A stretch of 64,000 nucleotides of DNA from Tidjanibacter sp. (GTDB lineage Bacteria; Bacteroidota; Bacteroidia; Bacteroidales; Rikenellaceae), in the NCBI GenBank assembly GCA_017936605.1, contig JAGBFH010000018.1:62001-126000 (forward strand), in the 5' to 3' direction. Below the pieces are notes generated by a model that was given only the letters and a program-made list of their open reading frames with translations, was not told where the DNA came from and did no database searches. Position 1 is the stretch's first letter; the number at the start of each line of letters is the position of its first letter. Positions 32,234 to 40,610 of this stretch are shown piece after piece. Both the position numbers and the translations under genes were made by a program.

Positions 32234-32375
32234 AACTATTACGAAAACGGTTTCTGGGGAAATTTTGTTCCGTTTTCGGATTGCAAAGATAGCAATAATT
32301 TCTGAAAACAAAATTTTCGAGCACTTTTTTTTCGTTTTTTGTGCTTTTTCTCCCCAAAATCATCTCTCGCGGGGG

Positions 32376-34346
32376 TTATTTCCCCCAGCGGACCTCCAGT
32401 GTTGCCGAATAATTACGCGGTGGCATAGGGCGCGAGAGCACCGACTGGTAGGTCACATCGAAGAGGTTATTGACCCCCAAAGCGGCCCTCACACCAACAC
32501 CCCACAACTCGAAGTCGCGGCCGAGGGCCACATCGCTCAGGCTGTAGCCATCCACCACTCCGCCACCAAAAGAGGTGCCCGAATAGCTCGTATAGCGCTC
32601 GCTATAGTACTGCCACACATACCTCAACTCCCACCCTCCGAGCGTCACCTTAGCCCCAGCCGAGGCCGAATAAAGTGGCACATAGGGGAGTTGGTTGCCA
32701 TAGCCCGCACTCTCTTCGGTATCATTCACCGACGAGGTGTAGGCGAAAATCAGATTCATCTCCACCCTGCCCTCGGGCGCAAACCTATAGGCCACATTGG
32801 CCCTCGACTCCACCCCCCTGCTCTTCACTTTGGCGAGGTTCTCGGGGGTCCAGAAGCCCTTTATCGTGGGGGTCCAGAGTATCCAGTTGGAGATATTGGA
32901 GCCATAGAGCGTCACCTTGCCACCCCACTCGAGGGCCCCACGCTCCGCGCCACACTCCACCCCCAAGTCGAAGGTCACACCCTCCTCGGGCAGCAGGTTG
33001 GGGTTGCCACCAGGCACGAAGTAGAGGTCGGAGAGGGTCGGATGGTGGTAGTTCTTGGCCACCGAGGAGCTCACTATTAGCCCCCAATCCTCCAGCAGGG
33101 TCACATCGGCAAAGAGCGCAGGTATCACGGGCGACCACCTGCCATCGCGCCACTCCTCCCTCACGCTTGCCGCCAGACCGACGCTCTCAAGCGGTTTCCA
33201 GCGGGCCGAGAGGAACGACGATAGTTCCTCGCGCCTACCTTTGAAGCCCACGGGCACAAGCGGTGCAACATCCTCGCTCTCAACCATCGACAGGTTCGCC
33301 TTAAGGTTTGCGGCCAGCATCAGACTATTGCCAATGCTCCACTCGGCATCCGCCACACCAAAGGCGTGGTGGGTGAGGCTCCGCGAATCCACCGCGCGCT
33401 GCACCTGGCCGCCGCCCTTTGAGAACTGATATATATAGTGCAGATTGTCGTAGTTGTAGCCGCCCGACACTGCGACCCTCAGCCCACCGAAGCTCCTTCG
33501 CCACGCCGCCACCGTACGCACACTCTGCTCGTCCTGCCAAGCCTTCGTGAGGTCGTCATCGCGGAAGTCCACCGAGAGTTTGGGGATGCCACGCGAGGAG
33601 TCCGTAGCCCACATCTTGAGCGACCAGCGGCCACCCCGCCTGCCATTCAGATAGAACTCCTGCAACAGGTGCATATCGTGGTAGCCACAGCTCTTATTGT
33701 ACTCCCTCGGGTGGCCCACCTTGTCGTAGTTGATGTAGGGAAAATCGTTCTCGGAGGCCGAATTGAGGAGCCTTGTGGAGCTGCCCCAGCGCTCGGTGCC
33801 ATAGCTCACGCGGAGGTACTCATCGTGGGTGGAGAACGATGCAAGGCTCTGTATGTATTGGAGCCTCAGCCCCTTAGGGGCCTCGTCGGTTGTCGAAAGG
33901 GCCACTGCTCCACCAATGCCGCCACCGGTCACATTCACCGATGTGGAGCCGTGGTAGACCTCGCTCCCATCAACAAAGTAGGAGGGAATCATTGAGAAGT
34001 CGACCATACCGAGCATTGGGCTTGCCAGCTCCACGCCATTCCAGCTGACGGCCGTATGTGAGGGAGCCGTACCTCGGAGCGAGGCTGTGGAGAGGGTCGC
34101 CCTGCCCGAGGACTTGATGAAGATGGTGCTATTCTGGGCCAAGACCTCGGCCATCGATGCCGAGAGACTCTCCTTGAGTACCGCATCGCTGATGAGGCTC
34201 TTCTGCACGCCCACATCCCTCAGCGAGCGGGCCGAGCTCACAACAATCTCCTCGACCTCCACCGTACGCAAAGAGTCGGCACCCTGGGCCCACGCCGAGC
34301 CCAAGGTTGCCAAAACGCTCAAGAGAATCGCAATCAACCTTTTCAT
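32376..34346 (-). CDS. btuB: TonB-dependent outer-membrane receptor, BtuB-like (vitamin B12)
   Basis: The 656-residue protein has a signal peptide (IAILLSVLATLGSAWAQ) and a TonB-box-like EVEEIVVSSAR. The plug domain (SMAEVLAQNSTIFIKSSGRA, LRGTAPSHTAVSWNGVELAS, VYHGSTSVNVTGGGIGGAVAL) is followed by a 22-strand barrel. It is smaller than SusC proteins and lacks the N-terminal carboxypeptidase-like domain. It lies 43 bp downstream of a beta-propeller lipoprotein gene led by a cobalamin riboswitch, which points to corrinoid import. Substrate is inferred from that context. Confidence 0.85.
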   Translation of the reverse strand: MKRLIAILLSVLATLGSAWAQGADSLRTVEVEEIVVSSARSLRDVGVQKSLISDAVLKESLSASMAEVLAQNSTIFIKSSGRATLSTASLRGTAPSHTAVSWNGVELASPMLGMVDFSMIPSYFVDGSEVYHGSTSVNVTGGGIGGAVALSTTDEAPKGLRLQYIQSLASFSTHDEYLRVSYGTERWGSSTRLLNSASENDFPYINYDKVGHPREYNKSCGYHDMHLLQEFYLNGRRGGRWSLKMWATDSSRGIPKLSVDFRDDDLTKAWQDEQSVRTVAAWRRSFGGLRVAVSGGYNYDNLHYIYQFSKGGGQVQRAVDSRSLTHHAFGVADAEWSIGNSLMLAANLKANLSMVESEDVAPLVPVGFKGRREELSSFLSARWKPLESVGLAASVREEWRDGRWSPVIPALFADVTLLEDWGLIVSSSVAKNYHHPTLSDLYFVPGGNPNLLPEEGVTFDLGVECGAERGALEWGGKVTLYGSNISNWILWTPTIKGFWTPENLAKVKSRGVESRANVAYRFAPEGRVEMNLIFAYTSSVNDTEESAGYGNQLPYVPLYSASAGAKVTLGGWELRYVWQYYSERYTSYSGTSFGGGVVDGYSLSDVALGRDFELWGVGVRAALGVNNLFDVTYQSVLSRPMPPRNYSATLEVRWGK

Positions 34347-34389
34347 AAACTCTTCTCTCCTCTTTGCTCTCTTCGCTTTGCTCTGCTAT

Positions 34390-35466
34390 CTATCGGAAGA
34401 CAAACTTCGAGGGGAGTAGGCCCACCTCAAACTCGTCTATCTTCTCACCCTTATTATTATAGCGCAGCACAGCACCATTGGAAACATAGTCCTTGGCGTC
34501 GGCAATGTAGATATCACCATTTGTGGGGTCCACATCCAGACCATACTGACCCCAGCCCTCGACTGCAATCAGAGGCTCCGAGGGGAACTCACCCGAGGTG
34601 ACATCCACAGCCCACACAGCGTCGTAGATGAACAGGAGCGTGTCGCCCTCGCCATCAATGGCCAGTCGTGAGCGGAAGTAGCCTCCGGGGGTGAAGGTGT
34701 GTAGTTTTGTGGCCTCGTGGCTCTCGGCCGAGATGCGCCAGAGCGAGGGGGCCTCCACCTCCACACCCTCGGGCAGGGAGCTCCACTCGTTGCCGCCATC
34801 ACACACCACCCAGATGTAGCCGTTCTTGTCGAGGACCATAGAGTAGGGCTGCACGCCCACCTCGAAGAGGTCCACCTGCTTGTCGGTGGCGGTGTCCACA
34901 ACCGCAATCTTATGGCCGTTGCTCCAGGCTGCCACGAAGAGCTTGCCGCCCCAGATGACCATCTGCTCCGCATCGGCCACCCCCTCGAGGGTGACCTCAT
35001 CCGTGAGGGTCATCGTTCGGGGGTCGAAGACGACGAGCTTATTGGTGTACATCTGTGAGATGTAACCCTTTGTGCCCGAGGGGTCTATGGCGATAAAACG
35101 GGGCGAAAGCAGATTTTCAATCATTCCCTTCACTACGCCCGTCGAAGCGTCGAGCGAGTAGACCACGCCCGAGTTGTTGACCACCACCAGCAGGTCGCCA
35201 TTGTGGAGCAGCATAGACTGGCCCACATCGCCCAGCTTGGCATCGTTGGCCGCGCCGAAGATGTCGGCCTTGAGAGACTTGGTGTCGCGGTCGTAGAACC
35301 ACAGCGAGGCGTTGCCCGCACCGTAGGAGCCCTCGCAGAGGATATAGACGCCCTCATCGTAGGGCACGGGGGTTTCGTCACCCGAAGGGTTGTTGTCAGG
35401 GGTTTGGCAGCCGCCCAGCAGCAGTGTGGCGGCAAAAATGGAAAGCAGACTAAATAACTTTTTCAT
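34390..35466 (-). CDS. btuG: Surface beta-propeller lipoprotein, BtuG-like B12-binding protein
   Basis: A 358-residue lipoprotein (LLLGGCQTPDNNPSGDE, C20) followed by a YncE-like seven-bladed propeller. Blade repeats include KGYISQMYTNKLVVFDPRTM, LFVAAWSNGHKIAVVDTATD and GYIWVVCDGGNEW. In Bacteroides the BtuG proteins are surface propellers that capture B12 with high affinity and hand it to a partner BtuB. Here the gene directly precedes a BtuB-like receptor and follows a cobalamin riboswitch, so the same role is likely. Binding itself is not shown by sequence. Confidence 0.82.
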   Translation of the reverse strand: MKKLFSLLSIFAATLLLGGCQTPDNNPSGDETPVPYDEGVYILCEGSYGAGNASLWFYDRDTKSLKADIFGAANDAKLGDVGQSMLLHNGDLLVVVNNSGVVYSLDASTGVVKGMIENLLSPRFIAIDPSGTKGYISQMYTNKLVVFDPRTMTLTDEVTLEGVADAEQMVIWGGKLFVAAWSNGHKIAVVDTATDKQVDLFEVGVQPYSMVLDKNGYIWVVCDGGNEWSSLPEGVEVEAPSLWRISAESHEATKLHTFTPGGYFRSRLAIDGEGDTLLFIYDAVWAVDVTSGEFPSEPLIAVEGWGQYGLDVDPTNGDIYIADAKDYVSNGAVLRYNNKGEKIDEFEVGLLPSKFVFR

Positions 35467-35640
35467 CGTTCTAAGAGTTAATTAGTTAAACAAAAAACAA
35501 GTACTCCCGCTTGCGGTTTTTACCCCTGCGAGCGGCTCATTGGTTTTTGGTGTGTAATCTGCTTTTGAAACGATGACCCTTTGTGGCCCTAAGTACACGA
35601 AAACCTCCCATTCGCCGCAGGAGTAATCCCATTAGTGATG

Positions 35641-35834
35641 TGGCAGGTCTTCTGACTCGCCTCACTCCCGAACCGCCTTCCCAATGCTCTGCAGCGCATC
35701 AGTGACGAAAAAGTTAGAATGTTCGAGAGCCCTGAAACCCAACAACTTGACGGGTCGAGGCATACAGCAGCGGGAACTGTTGCCGATTCGCACGGCATTC
35801 CCTGTTAGTCCCTATTTCGGGAACCGCATCGCTA
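35641..35834 (-). promoter_or_regulatory. Cobalamin riboswitch
   Basis: On the minus strand the segment holds the class features: GGGAATGCCGTGCGAATC, then the B12-box-like CGGCAACAGTTCCCGCTGC, and at the 3' end GAGTCAGAAGACCTGCCA. It starts a few bases after a -7 box TACCTTTG (35835-35842). About 170 nt separate it from the btuG start and contain CCGCTTGCG/TGCGAGCGG pairing (about 35509-35535), a possible expression platform. Binding of B12 should lower expression of btuG-btuB. Confidence 0.9.
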
Positions 35835-35842
35835 CAAAGGTA
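35835..35842 (-). promoter_or_regulatory. -7 promoter box of the btuG-btuB operon
   Basis: TACCTTTG on the minus strand, directly before the riboswitch. Confidence 0.6.
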
Positions 35843-35885
35843 TGCAAAAAATCGATAGGGTGTTCTCGAAGTCGAAAAAAATATT

Positions 35886-35893
35886 TACCTTTG
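35886..35893 (+). promoter_or_regulatory. -7 promoter box of tRNA-Leu
   Basis: TACCTTTG, 12 nt before the tRNA. Confidence 0.65.
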
Positions 35894-35905
35894 CAGCACC
35901 AATAT

Positions 35906-35987
35906 GCGGAGATGGCGTAATTGGTAGCCGCGCTAGACTTAGGATCTAGTGGCGAGAGCCGTGTGGGTTCGAGTCCCACTCCCCGCA
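35906..35987 (+). tRNA. tRNA-Leu (TAG)
   Basis: An 82-nt class II tRNA: acceptor GCGGAGA/TCCCCGC, anticodon stem CTAGA/TCTAG, loop CTTAGGA (anticodon TAG), variable arm TGGCGAGAGCCG, T arm GTGGG-TTCGAGT-CCCAC and discriminator A. One acceptor pair (A5 opposite C) is mismatched. CCA is not encoded. Confidence 0.92.
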
Positions 35988-36032
35988 CAGGAAGGGCAGT
36001 CCAAAAGACTGCCCTTTTTCTGTGCGGGGAGT
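35978..36032 (+). terminator. tRNA-Leu terminator nested in an inverted copy of the tRNA 3' end
   Basis: The terminator stem is AAGGGCAGTC/GACTGCCCTT (35992-36001, 36007-36016) followed by T. Outside it, ACTCCCCGCACAG (35978-35990, the end of the tRNA and three bases beyond) is repeated as its exact complement at 36020-36032. A longer structure could therefore pair the tRNA 3' end with downstream sequence. Confidence 0.7.
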
Positions 36033-36226
36033 GCAATGACAAATTGACAATTGACAAATGGGAGAGATGGAAAATATCCTTAAGGACCTTAAGGTCACTA
36101 ATCTCCCTAAATTCCTTAGCTCCCCTCTCTCGGCTTTCAAGTTCTCGCTTTCCACTCTCAACCCCCTCTCGATTTATTAAATCGTTAAATTTGAGGCTGC
36201 AAGTGGGGGCGGCGAGGGGTTTTTAG
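36033..36226. repeat. Fragment of mosaic modules upstream of rnr
   Basis: No gene is visible. GGGAGAGATGG and CCTTAAGGACCTTAAGG units (36060-36095) match the d and c modules of the islands. The rest is AT-rich leader. Confidence 0.45.
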
Positions 36227-36234
36227 TACCTTTG
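36227..36234 (+). promoter_or_regulatory. -7 promoter box of rnr
   Basis: TACCTTTG, about 22 nt before the rnr start. Confidence 0.65.
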
Positions 36235-36256
36235 TGGCGGATTTAACAGGAAAGAT

Positions 36257-38503
36257 ATGTCAAAGAAAGACAAGAAGCGTAGCACAAGGGGTGCTACAAA
36301 GAGCTCGCACCAGAGGGATCGTGCGGCTATCATTATGCAACTTTTCCGCTCATTTCCGAGCCGTAAGTTCGCACTCAAGACCCTCGCCGCACAGAGTGGC
36401 GGTGCCGACAGGGAGGGTCGTTATCAAACCAAAGCTATTGTATATCAGATGGTAGAGGAGGGTGTTGTGGAGGCCACGGCCGCCTCGACATTCCGTCTTT
36501 CGACACGCGCAATGCCCACCGTGGAGGGCGTCGTTCAGATGCTCGTCTCGGGTAGCCTCTATGTCATCGTGGAGGGTGCCGACAAGGACATCTTCGTGGA
36601 CCGTCGCAACGCCTCGCGTGCGCTGGATGGCGACCGTGTGAGGGTGGCAATAACCCGTCGCAGGGCCTCGGGCGACCCCGAGGGTCAGGTTGTGGAGGTG
36701 CTCCAGAGGGCCGACAGAAACTTCGTGGGCACCATCGAGAAGACCCGCTCACACGCCTTTGTGAGGGTCGCATCGAAGGATATGCCCGTGGACATCTTCA
36801 TAGACAAGGGTGTAGACAAGCTCACCGATGGCGACAAGGTTGTTGTGCGCATCGTTGGCTGGGAGCCCGAGAGCAAGTGCCCCACGGGGCGCGTTGTGAG
36901 CATCCTCGGCAAGGAGGGCGACAACACCGCCGAGATGCACGCCATTCTGGCCGAGTACAACCTCCCCTATGAGTTCCCCCGTGAGGTTGAGGCGGAGGCC
37001 AACCAGATTTCGGACAAGATTACCGCCAAGGACTACGCCGAAAGGCGCGACTGCCGCGAGGTGACGACCTTCACCATAGACCCCGCCGACGCCAAGGACT
37101 TCGACGACGCCGTGTCGCTCCGACAGAAGGAGAACGGCAACTGGGAGGTGGGTGTCCACATTGCCGATGTAACACACTATGTACGAGAGGGTTCCATTGT
37201 GGAGCAGGAGGCCCGTGAGAGGGCTACGAGCATCTACCTTGTGGACCGCACGATACCTATGCTCCCCGAGCGACTATCCAACGAGCTCTGCTCCCTAAGG
37301 CCCCACGAGGAGAAACTCTGCTTCTCGGCCATCTTCGAGATGGACTCCGAGGCCAACATTGTGGGTGAGTGGTTCGGCCGCACGGTCATCCTCTCCGACC
37401 GTCGCTTCACCTACGAGGAGGCTCAGGCCATAATCGAGGGCGGCGAGGGCGACTTCCGTCAGGAGATTCTGACCCTCAATGGCTTGGCACAGAAACTGCG
37501 TGCCCGCCGCTTTGCCGAGGGGTCGATTGCCTTTGAGAGGGAGGAGGCCAAGTTCAAGCTCGATGAGAATGGCAAGCCGCTGGGCGTGTATTTCAAGGTG
37601 CAGAAGGAGGCCAACCAGCTGATCGAGGAGTTTATGCTGCTGGCCAACCGCTCGGTATCCTCGTTCATCGGCACGAAGAAAAACAAACAGGGCAAGTCGA
37701 AGACCTTTGTCTATCGTGTGCACGACAAGCCCGATGCCGATAAACTCGCGCGCTTTGCCAACTTCATCCTCAAGTTCGGCTACTACTTCGACGCTCGTAA
37801 GGGGCGCGAGGTGGCCCGCCAGATGAACTCGCTGATGGGTCAGATTAAGGGCAAGAGCGAGGAGAATGTGGTGTCGATACTGGCCGTTCGCACGATGCAG
37901 AAGGCATACTATTCGACCGAGAATATCGGCCACTACGGCCTTGCGTTCCCATACTATTCCCACTTCACCTCACCCATCCGTCGCTACCCCGATATGATGC
38001 TCCACCGACTGCTGGCTCACTACCTTGAGGGTGGTAATTCGGTTGATAGCCAGACTGTTGAGGAGCTCTGCGAGCACTCCAGCGACATGGAGGCAAGGGC
38101 GGCTGAGGCCGAGAGGGCGTCGATTAAGTATAAGATGGTGGAGTTTATGAAGGAGCGTGTGGGCGAGGAGTTCGACGGCTCCATCAGTGGTGTCACGGAG
38201 TGGGGCCTGTATGTGGAGCTGGCGGAGACCCACATTGAGGGTATGGTGGCCCTGCGCGACCTCGCGGATGAGTTCTATGTGTTCGACGAGGAGGAGTATG
38301 CGGCCGTAGGCACCCGCTCGGGCAGGAAGTTTGTGCTGGGCGATAGGGTGCGCATAAGGGTTAAGGGTGCAGACCTGAGGCTCAAACAGCTCGACTTCGA
38401 GATGGTGGGCTCCTATGACCCCAAGGGGGAACTTTGGCCCCTTGAGCAGCGCCTGGAGGTAACGGCACCCCGCCGCCGCGCTTCGAGAACCTCTCGCAGG
38501 TAA
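36257..38503 (+). CDS. rnr: Ribonuclease R
   Basis: 3'-5' exoribonuclease that degrades structured RNA. The 748 residues contain an N-terminal basic winged-helix/cold-shock region, the RNB catalytic domain with FTIDPADAKDFDDAVSL (about 271-287, the metal aspartates), ADVTHYV, RTIPMLPERLSNELCSL, FTSPIRRYPDMMLHRLL, and a C-terminal S1 domain (about 635-715). Ends in a basic tail (RRRASRTSRR). It is monocistronic; a double stem-loop begins at its stop codon. Confidence 0.96.
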   Translation: MSKKDKKRSTRGATKSSHQRDRAAIIMQLFRSFPSRKFALKTLAAQSGGADREGRYQTKAIVYQMVEEGVVEATAASTFRLSTRAMPTVEGVVQMLVSGSLYVIVEGADKDIFVDRRNASRALDGDRVRVAITRRRASGDPEGQVVEVLQRADRNFVGTIEKTRSHAFVRVASKDMPVDIFIDKGVDKLTDGDKVVVRIVGWEPESKCPTGRVVSILGKEGDNTAEMHAILAEYNLPYEFPREVEAEANQISDKITAKDYAERRDCREVTTFTIDPADAKDFDDAVSLRQKENGNWEVGVHIADVTHYVREGSIVEQEARERATSIYLVDRTIPMLPERLSNELCSLRPHEEKLCFSAIFEMDSEANIVGEWFGRTVILSDRRFTYEEAQAIIEGGEGDFRQEILTLNGLAQKLRARRFAEGSIAFEREEAKFKLDENGKPLGVYFKVQKEANQLIEEFMLLANRSVSSFIGTKKNKQGKSKTFVYRVHDKPDADKLARFANFILKFGYYFDARKGREVARQMNSLMGQIKGKSEENVVSILAVRTMQKAYYSTENIGHYGLAFPYYSHFTSPIRRYPDMMLHRLLAHYLEGGNSVDSQTVEELCEHSSDMEARAAEAERASIKYKMVEFMKERVGEEFDGSISGVTEWGLYVELAETHIEGMVALRDLADEFYVFDEEEYAAVGTRSGRKFVLGDRVRIRVKGADLRLKQLDFEMVGSYDPKGELWPLEQRLEVTAPRRRASRTSRR

Positions 38504-38568
38504 ATTTTTCACCAAATCCACAAAGGTGGCTTCCTCATTTGCGCCAAGCAAACTGCGGAGCCACCTTT
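38499..38568 (+). repeat. Double stem-loop element, copy 2
   Basis: GGTAAATTTTTCACC (38499-38513) is followed by a hairpin with outer stem AAAGGTGGCT/AGCCACCTTT (38522-38531, 38559-38568), internal loop TCCTCA facing CTGCGG, inner stem TTTGC/GCAAA and apical loop GCCAA. Compared with copy 1 (6258-6327), every helix has changed on both sides while TCCTCA and CTSCGG are conserved. It lies between convergent rnr and the 38591 gene and may end transcription on both strands. Confidence 0.6.
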
Positions 38569-38590
38569 CTAAAAGTGTTTATAACAGAAT

Positions 38591-38968
38591 TTACAGAGAT
38601 GGAGAGTGTTCCACTCTTGCTACTTCGAAATAAACATTGTCCCTTAATCCGAGCTTTCTTGTGAGATTTTTCCAGTTGCGGGTGGGTTCAACCTCATTAA
38701 TAATAATCTCTTTCCATTCTGTCCATCCCTCTTGCCATACTGTTACCCATAAATCTTGATAGACGCTCGTGTTATTTCTTACCAGAAAGGAATATACCCA
38801 CTCTCCGCGATAATCATCATATTCGGAATGGGTTTTCCATTCAACCTCATATCTGCTTTCGGCATTCTCTTTATTGTTAGCTTGTTCGGGAGTGTCTATG
38901 TTAGCCCAAATGTTTGTTGTGGTTAAAATGGTCCACAAAATAGTCATCAAAGTCTTCATATATTTCAT
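38591..38968 (-). CDS. Small secreted protein, unknown function, AT-rich
   Basis: A 125-residue protein with a signal peptide (TLMTILWTILTTTNIWA). The mature part is Trp/Tyr-rich and beta-like (DDYRGEWVYSFLVRNNTSVY, LWVTVWQEGWTEWKEI, VYFEVARVE). I recognise no family. Its outline resembles the 20104 gene product. Codon use is much more AT-rich than in surrounding genes, suggesting transfer. It lies 13 bp downstream of the 38982 gene, with which it is probably co-transcribed. The internal Met at residue 4 is an alternative start. Confidence 0.62.
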   Translation of the reverse strand: MKYMKTLMTILWTILTTTNIWANIDTPEQANNKENAESRYEVEWKTHSEYDDYRGEWVYSFLVRNNTSVYQDLWVTVWQEGWTEWKEIIINEVEPTRNWKNLTRKLGLRDNVYFEVARVEHSPSL

Positions 38969-38981
38969 CGTTTTAGTTGTG

Positions 38982-39728
38982 TTAGAATTGATAACCTACG
39001 CGAAGGCCAAAGTAGTTACCCTGGAAACCCTTGTAGGGATAGTTTCCTCTACCTATGTCAAGTTTATCAGATAGAAAATTAGCAGTTTTGTAATACCCAA
39101 AGTTGTACTCCCAATATGGATTTATATAAATATCTCTATGGTAGATGTTTGCGCCAATGTTAAAAGAGCCATTGAGAAACCATTTGTCGTATATGCTACA
39201 GCTACGATATGTTCCAGTGGGGTCGATATGTTCATAATAGGTTTGGTCTGGATTGGTGAATTTTGAGAGTTTTAGAAGATTCCAACCCACATTAACTTCA
39301 ACGATATCTTCATAAACTGGAATATGAAAATTGAGATTTGATAAGATGGGCACACTGAATATCAATGCTGCCATTGCTGTATATCCGCCTGTAGCAAACC
39401 CGTCAGAGATGGTGTTTATAGTTATTGACCAGGCGCCTTGCATGATAAGGCCAATGAAGTCCATCTCGAAAAAATGTGGCCCCTTGGCCAAACTACCAGT
39501 AAAGCCGAGGTTTACATAATCAATATCGGTGTCAAGCACAATGTATTCAAACTTGGCCTCTCCTACGCCGAAGTTTCCAATACCCACATCCATTGGGCGA
39601 TAACCAAGGCTTACTAAAATGTTTCCAGGCTCGTGCCATCCATTATTATAGTAATGCCGTGGACGAGCGGATGCCTCTTCTCCCAATAGAGAACAGACAA
39701 TCGCGAAGAACAGTAAAATCCTCTTCAT
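38982..39728 (-). CDS. Putative outer-membrane protein, unknown function, AT-rich
   Basis: A 248-residue protein with a signal peptide (ILLFFAIVCSLLGEEASA), then strands rich in Tyr/Asn/Gly (NILVSLGYRPMDVGIGNFGV, YINPYWEYNFGYYKTANF) ending LRVGYQF, as in Bacteroidetes barrels. A glycine-containing hydrophobic stretch (ATGGYTAMAALIFSVPIL) lies near 120. Composition is AT-rich like its partner 38591. A leader of about 320 nt with inverted repeats lies upstream. Confidence 0.65.
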   Translation of the reverse strand: MKRILLFFAIVCSLLGEEASARPRHYYNNGWHEPGNILVSLGYRPMDVGIGNFGVGEAKFEYIVLDTDIDYVNLGFTGSLAKGPHFFEMDFIGLIMQGAWSITINTISDGFATGGYTAMAALIFSVPILSNLNFHIPVYEDIVEVNVGWNLLKLSKFTNPDQTYYEHIDPTGTYRSCSIYDKWFLNGSFNIGANIYHRDIYINPYWEYNFGYYKTANFLSDKLDIGRGNYPYKGFQGNYFGLRVGYQF

Positions 39729-40060
39729 AAGTTAGTTGTTTGTGCTGACTGTGGCTCCCGACAATCGGGTTAATAACGGGGAAAAAGAAAGTGTGGAGCC
39801 AAATTTCGTCTATCTATATGAAGGCTCTGACAAAACCCGAATCAAATAAACGATGCAATACCCCACACTTGAATAGTATGGGGCCATACAGCACCAATGG
39901 TGCCGTCTTCGTTCCATAACTAAACAAGAAATGAGTGCTGTTCGTTTGCCCTGATTCGTTGAAAACTGTCAGATTCTCATATAGGGACCTCGAAAAACAC
40001 TTCCAAAAAATATGTCTTTGCAGCAAGAGCATTGCTCTCGCCGCAGTGCAAAGATAATGA
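39729..40060 (-). ncRNA. Candidate structured 5' leader or RNA
   Basis: No credible gene; an open frame here (39814-40185) runs into mosaic repeats. Inverted repeats: CTGACA (39827-39832) with TGTCAG (39967-39972) enclosing CGAATCA (39838-39844) with TGATTCG (39952-39958); inside these GTATGG/CCATAC (39876-39889) and GCACCA/TGGTGC (39891-39903). Near the gene TGGCTCC (39752-39758) pairs with GGAGCCA (39795-39801) around CCCGA/TCGGG. GCAAGAGC/GCTCTCGC lies at 40023-40041. A -7 box TATCTTTG on the minus strand at 40049-40056 would start this transcript. Confidence 0.48.
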
Positions 40061-40079
40061 TTTGAGTTGAAAGTTGAAA

Positions 40080-40570
40080 ATTGACAGAGGAAAATTGAGA
40101 TGGTTGGGAGGGACAGGCCCAAAGGGGCAAAAAGGGCAAAAAGGGCGAAAACGGCCGAAAGGGCCGAAAGGGCGAAAATGGCCAAAATGATTCCCTCACC
40201 TAAGTTAGGGGAGGGTGAGCGAAGCTCGGGAGAGGTCTGTTATGCTTCGGCTGTGAAATGGGAGGAATGGGAATTTAGGGAGTCTTCCTTAAAGACCTTA
40301 AAGACCTTAAGGTCCTTAATGTCCCTAAATTCCCTCAAACAATTTTCCATTTTCAATTGTCGCAAATGCGAGTAAACGAGGGTAGAGGCTGCTTGCAGAC
40401 TATGCCGAGCGAGAGCATTTTAGACAAAACTAAGTTTTGTCAATTTCATTTTCGCCCCTTCGGCCCTTTCGGCCCTTCCCCTCCCCTAAGTTAGGGGAGG
40501 GTGCCGAAGGCGGGAGAGGTCTGTTGGCGGTCGGTGGTTGACGGTCGTCGGTCGGCGGTCGGCGGTCGAC
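40080..40570. repeat. Mosaic spacer island F (double)
   Basis: No gene is visible. First series: GGGCAAAAAGG/GGCCGAAAGGG units (40110-40190), palindrome variant CTCACCTAAGTTAGGGGAG (40195-40213), tail GGGAGAGGTCTG, ATGCTTCGGCTG, GGGAGGAAT units, CCTTAAAGACC units. Second series: TTTTCGCCCCTTCGGCCC units (40450-40475), palindrome CTCCCCTAAGTTAGGGGAG (40481-40499), GGGAGAGGTCTG, then GTCGGCGGTCGAC-type units. Confidence 0.7.
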
Positions 40571-40610
40571 AAAAAAACGCGGGCTACTGATTTGTAGCCC
40601 GCGTTTTTTT
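40571..40610 (-). terminator. Terminator of glmM
   Basis: Stem AAAAAAACGCGGGCTAC/GTAGCCCGCGTTTTTTT, which starts at the glmM stop codon. Confidence 0.82.

Noticed and set aside
39814..40185. A 123-codon frame in the spacer upstream of 39728
   Set aside because: Its first third is translated mosaic repeat (ALSALSAVFALFALF) and the rest overlaps the inverted repeats of the leader. A structured non-coding leader explains it better.
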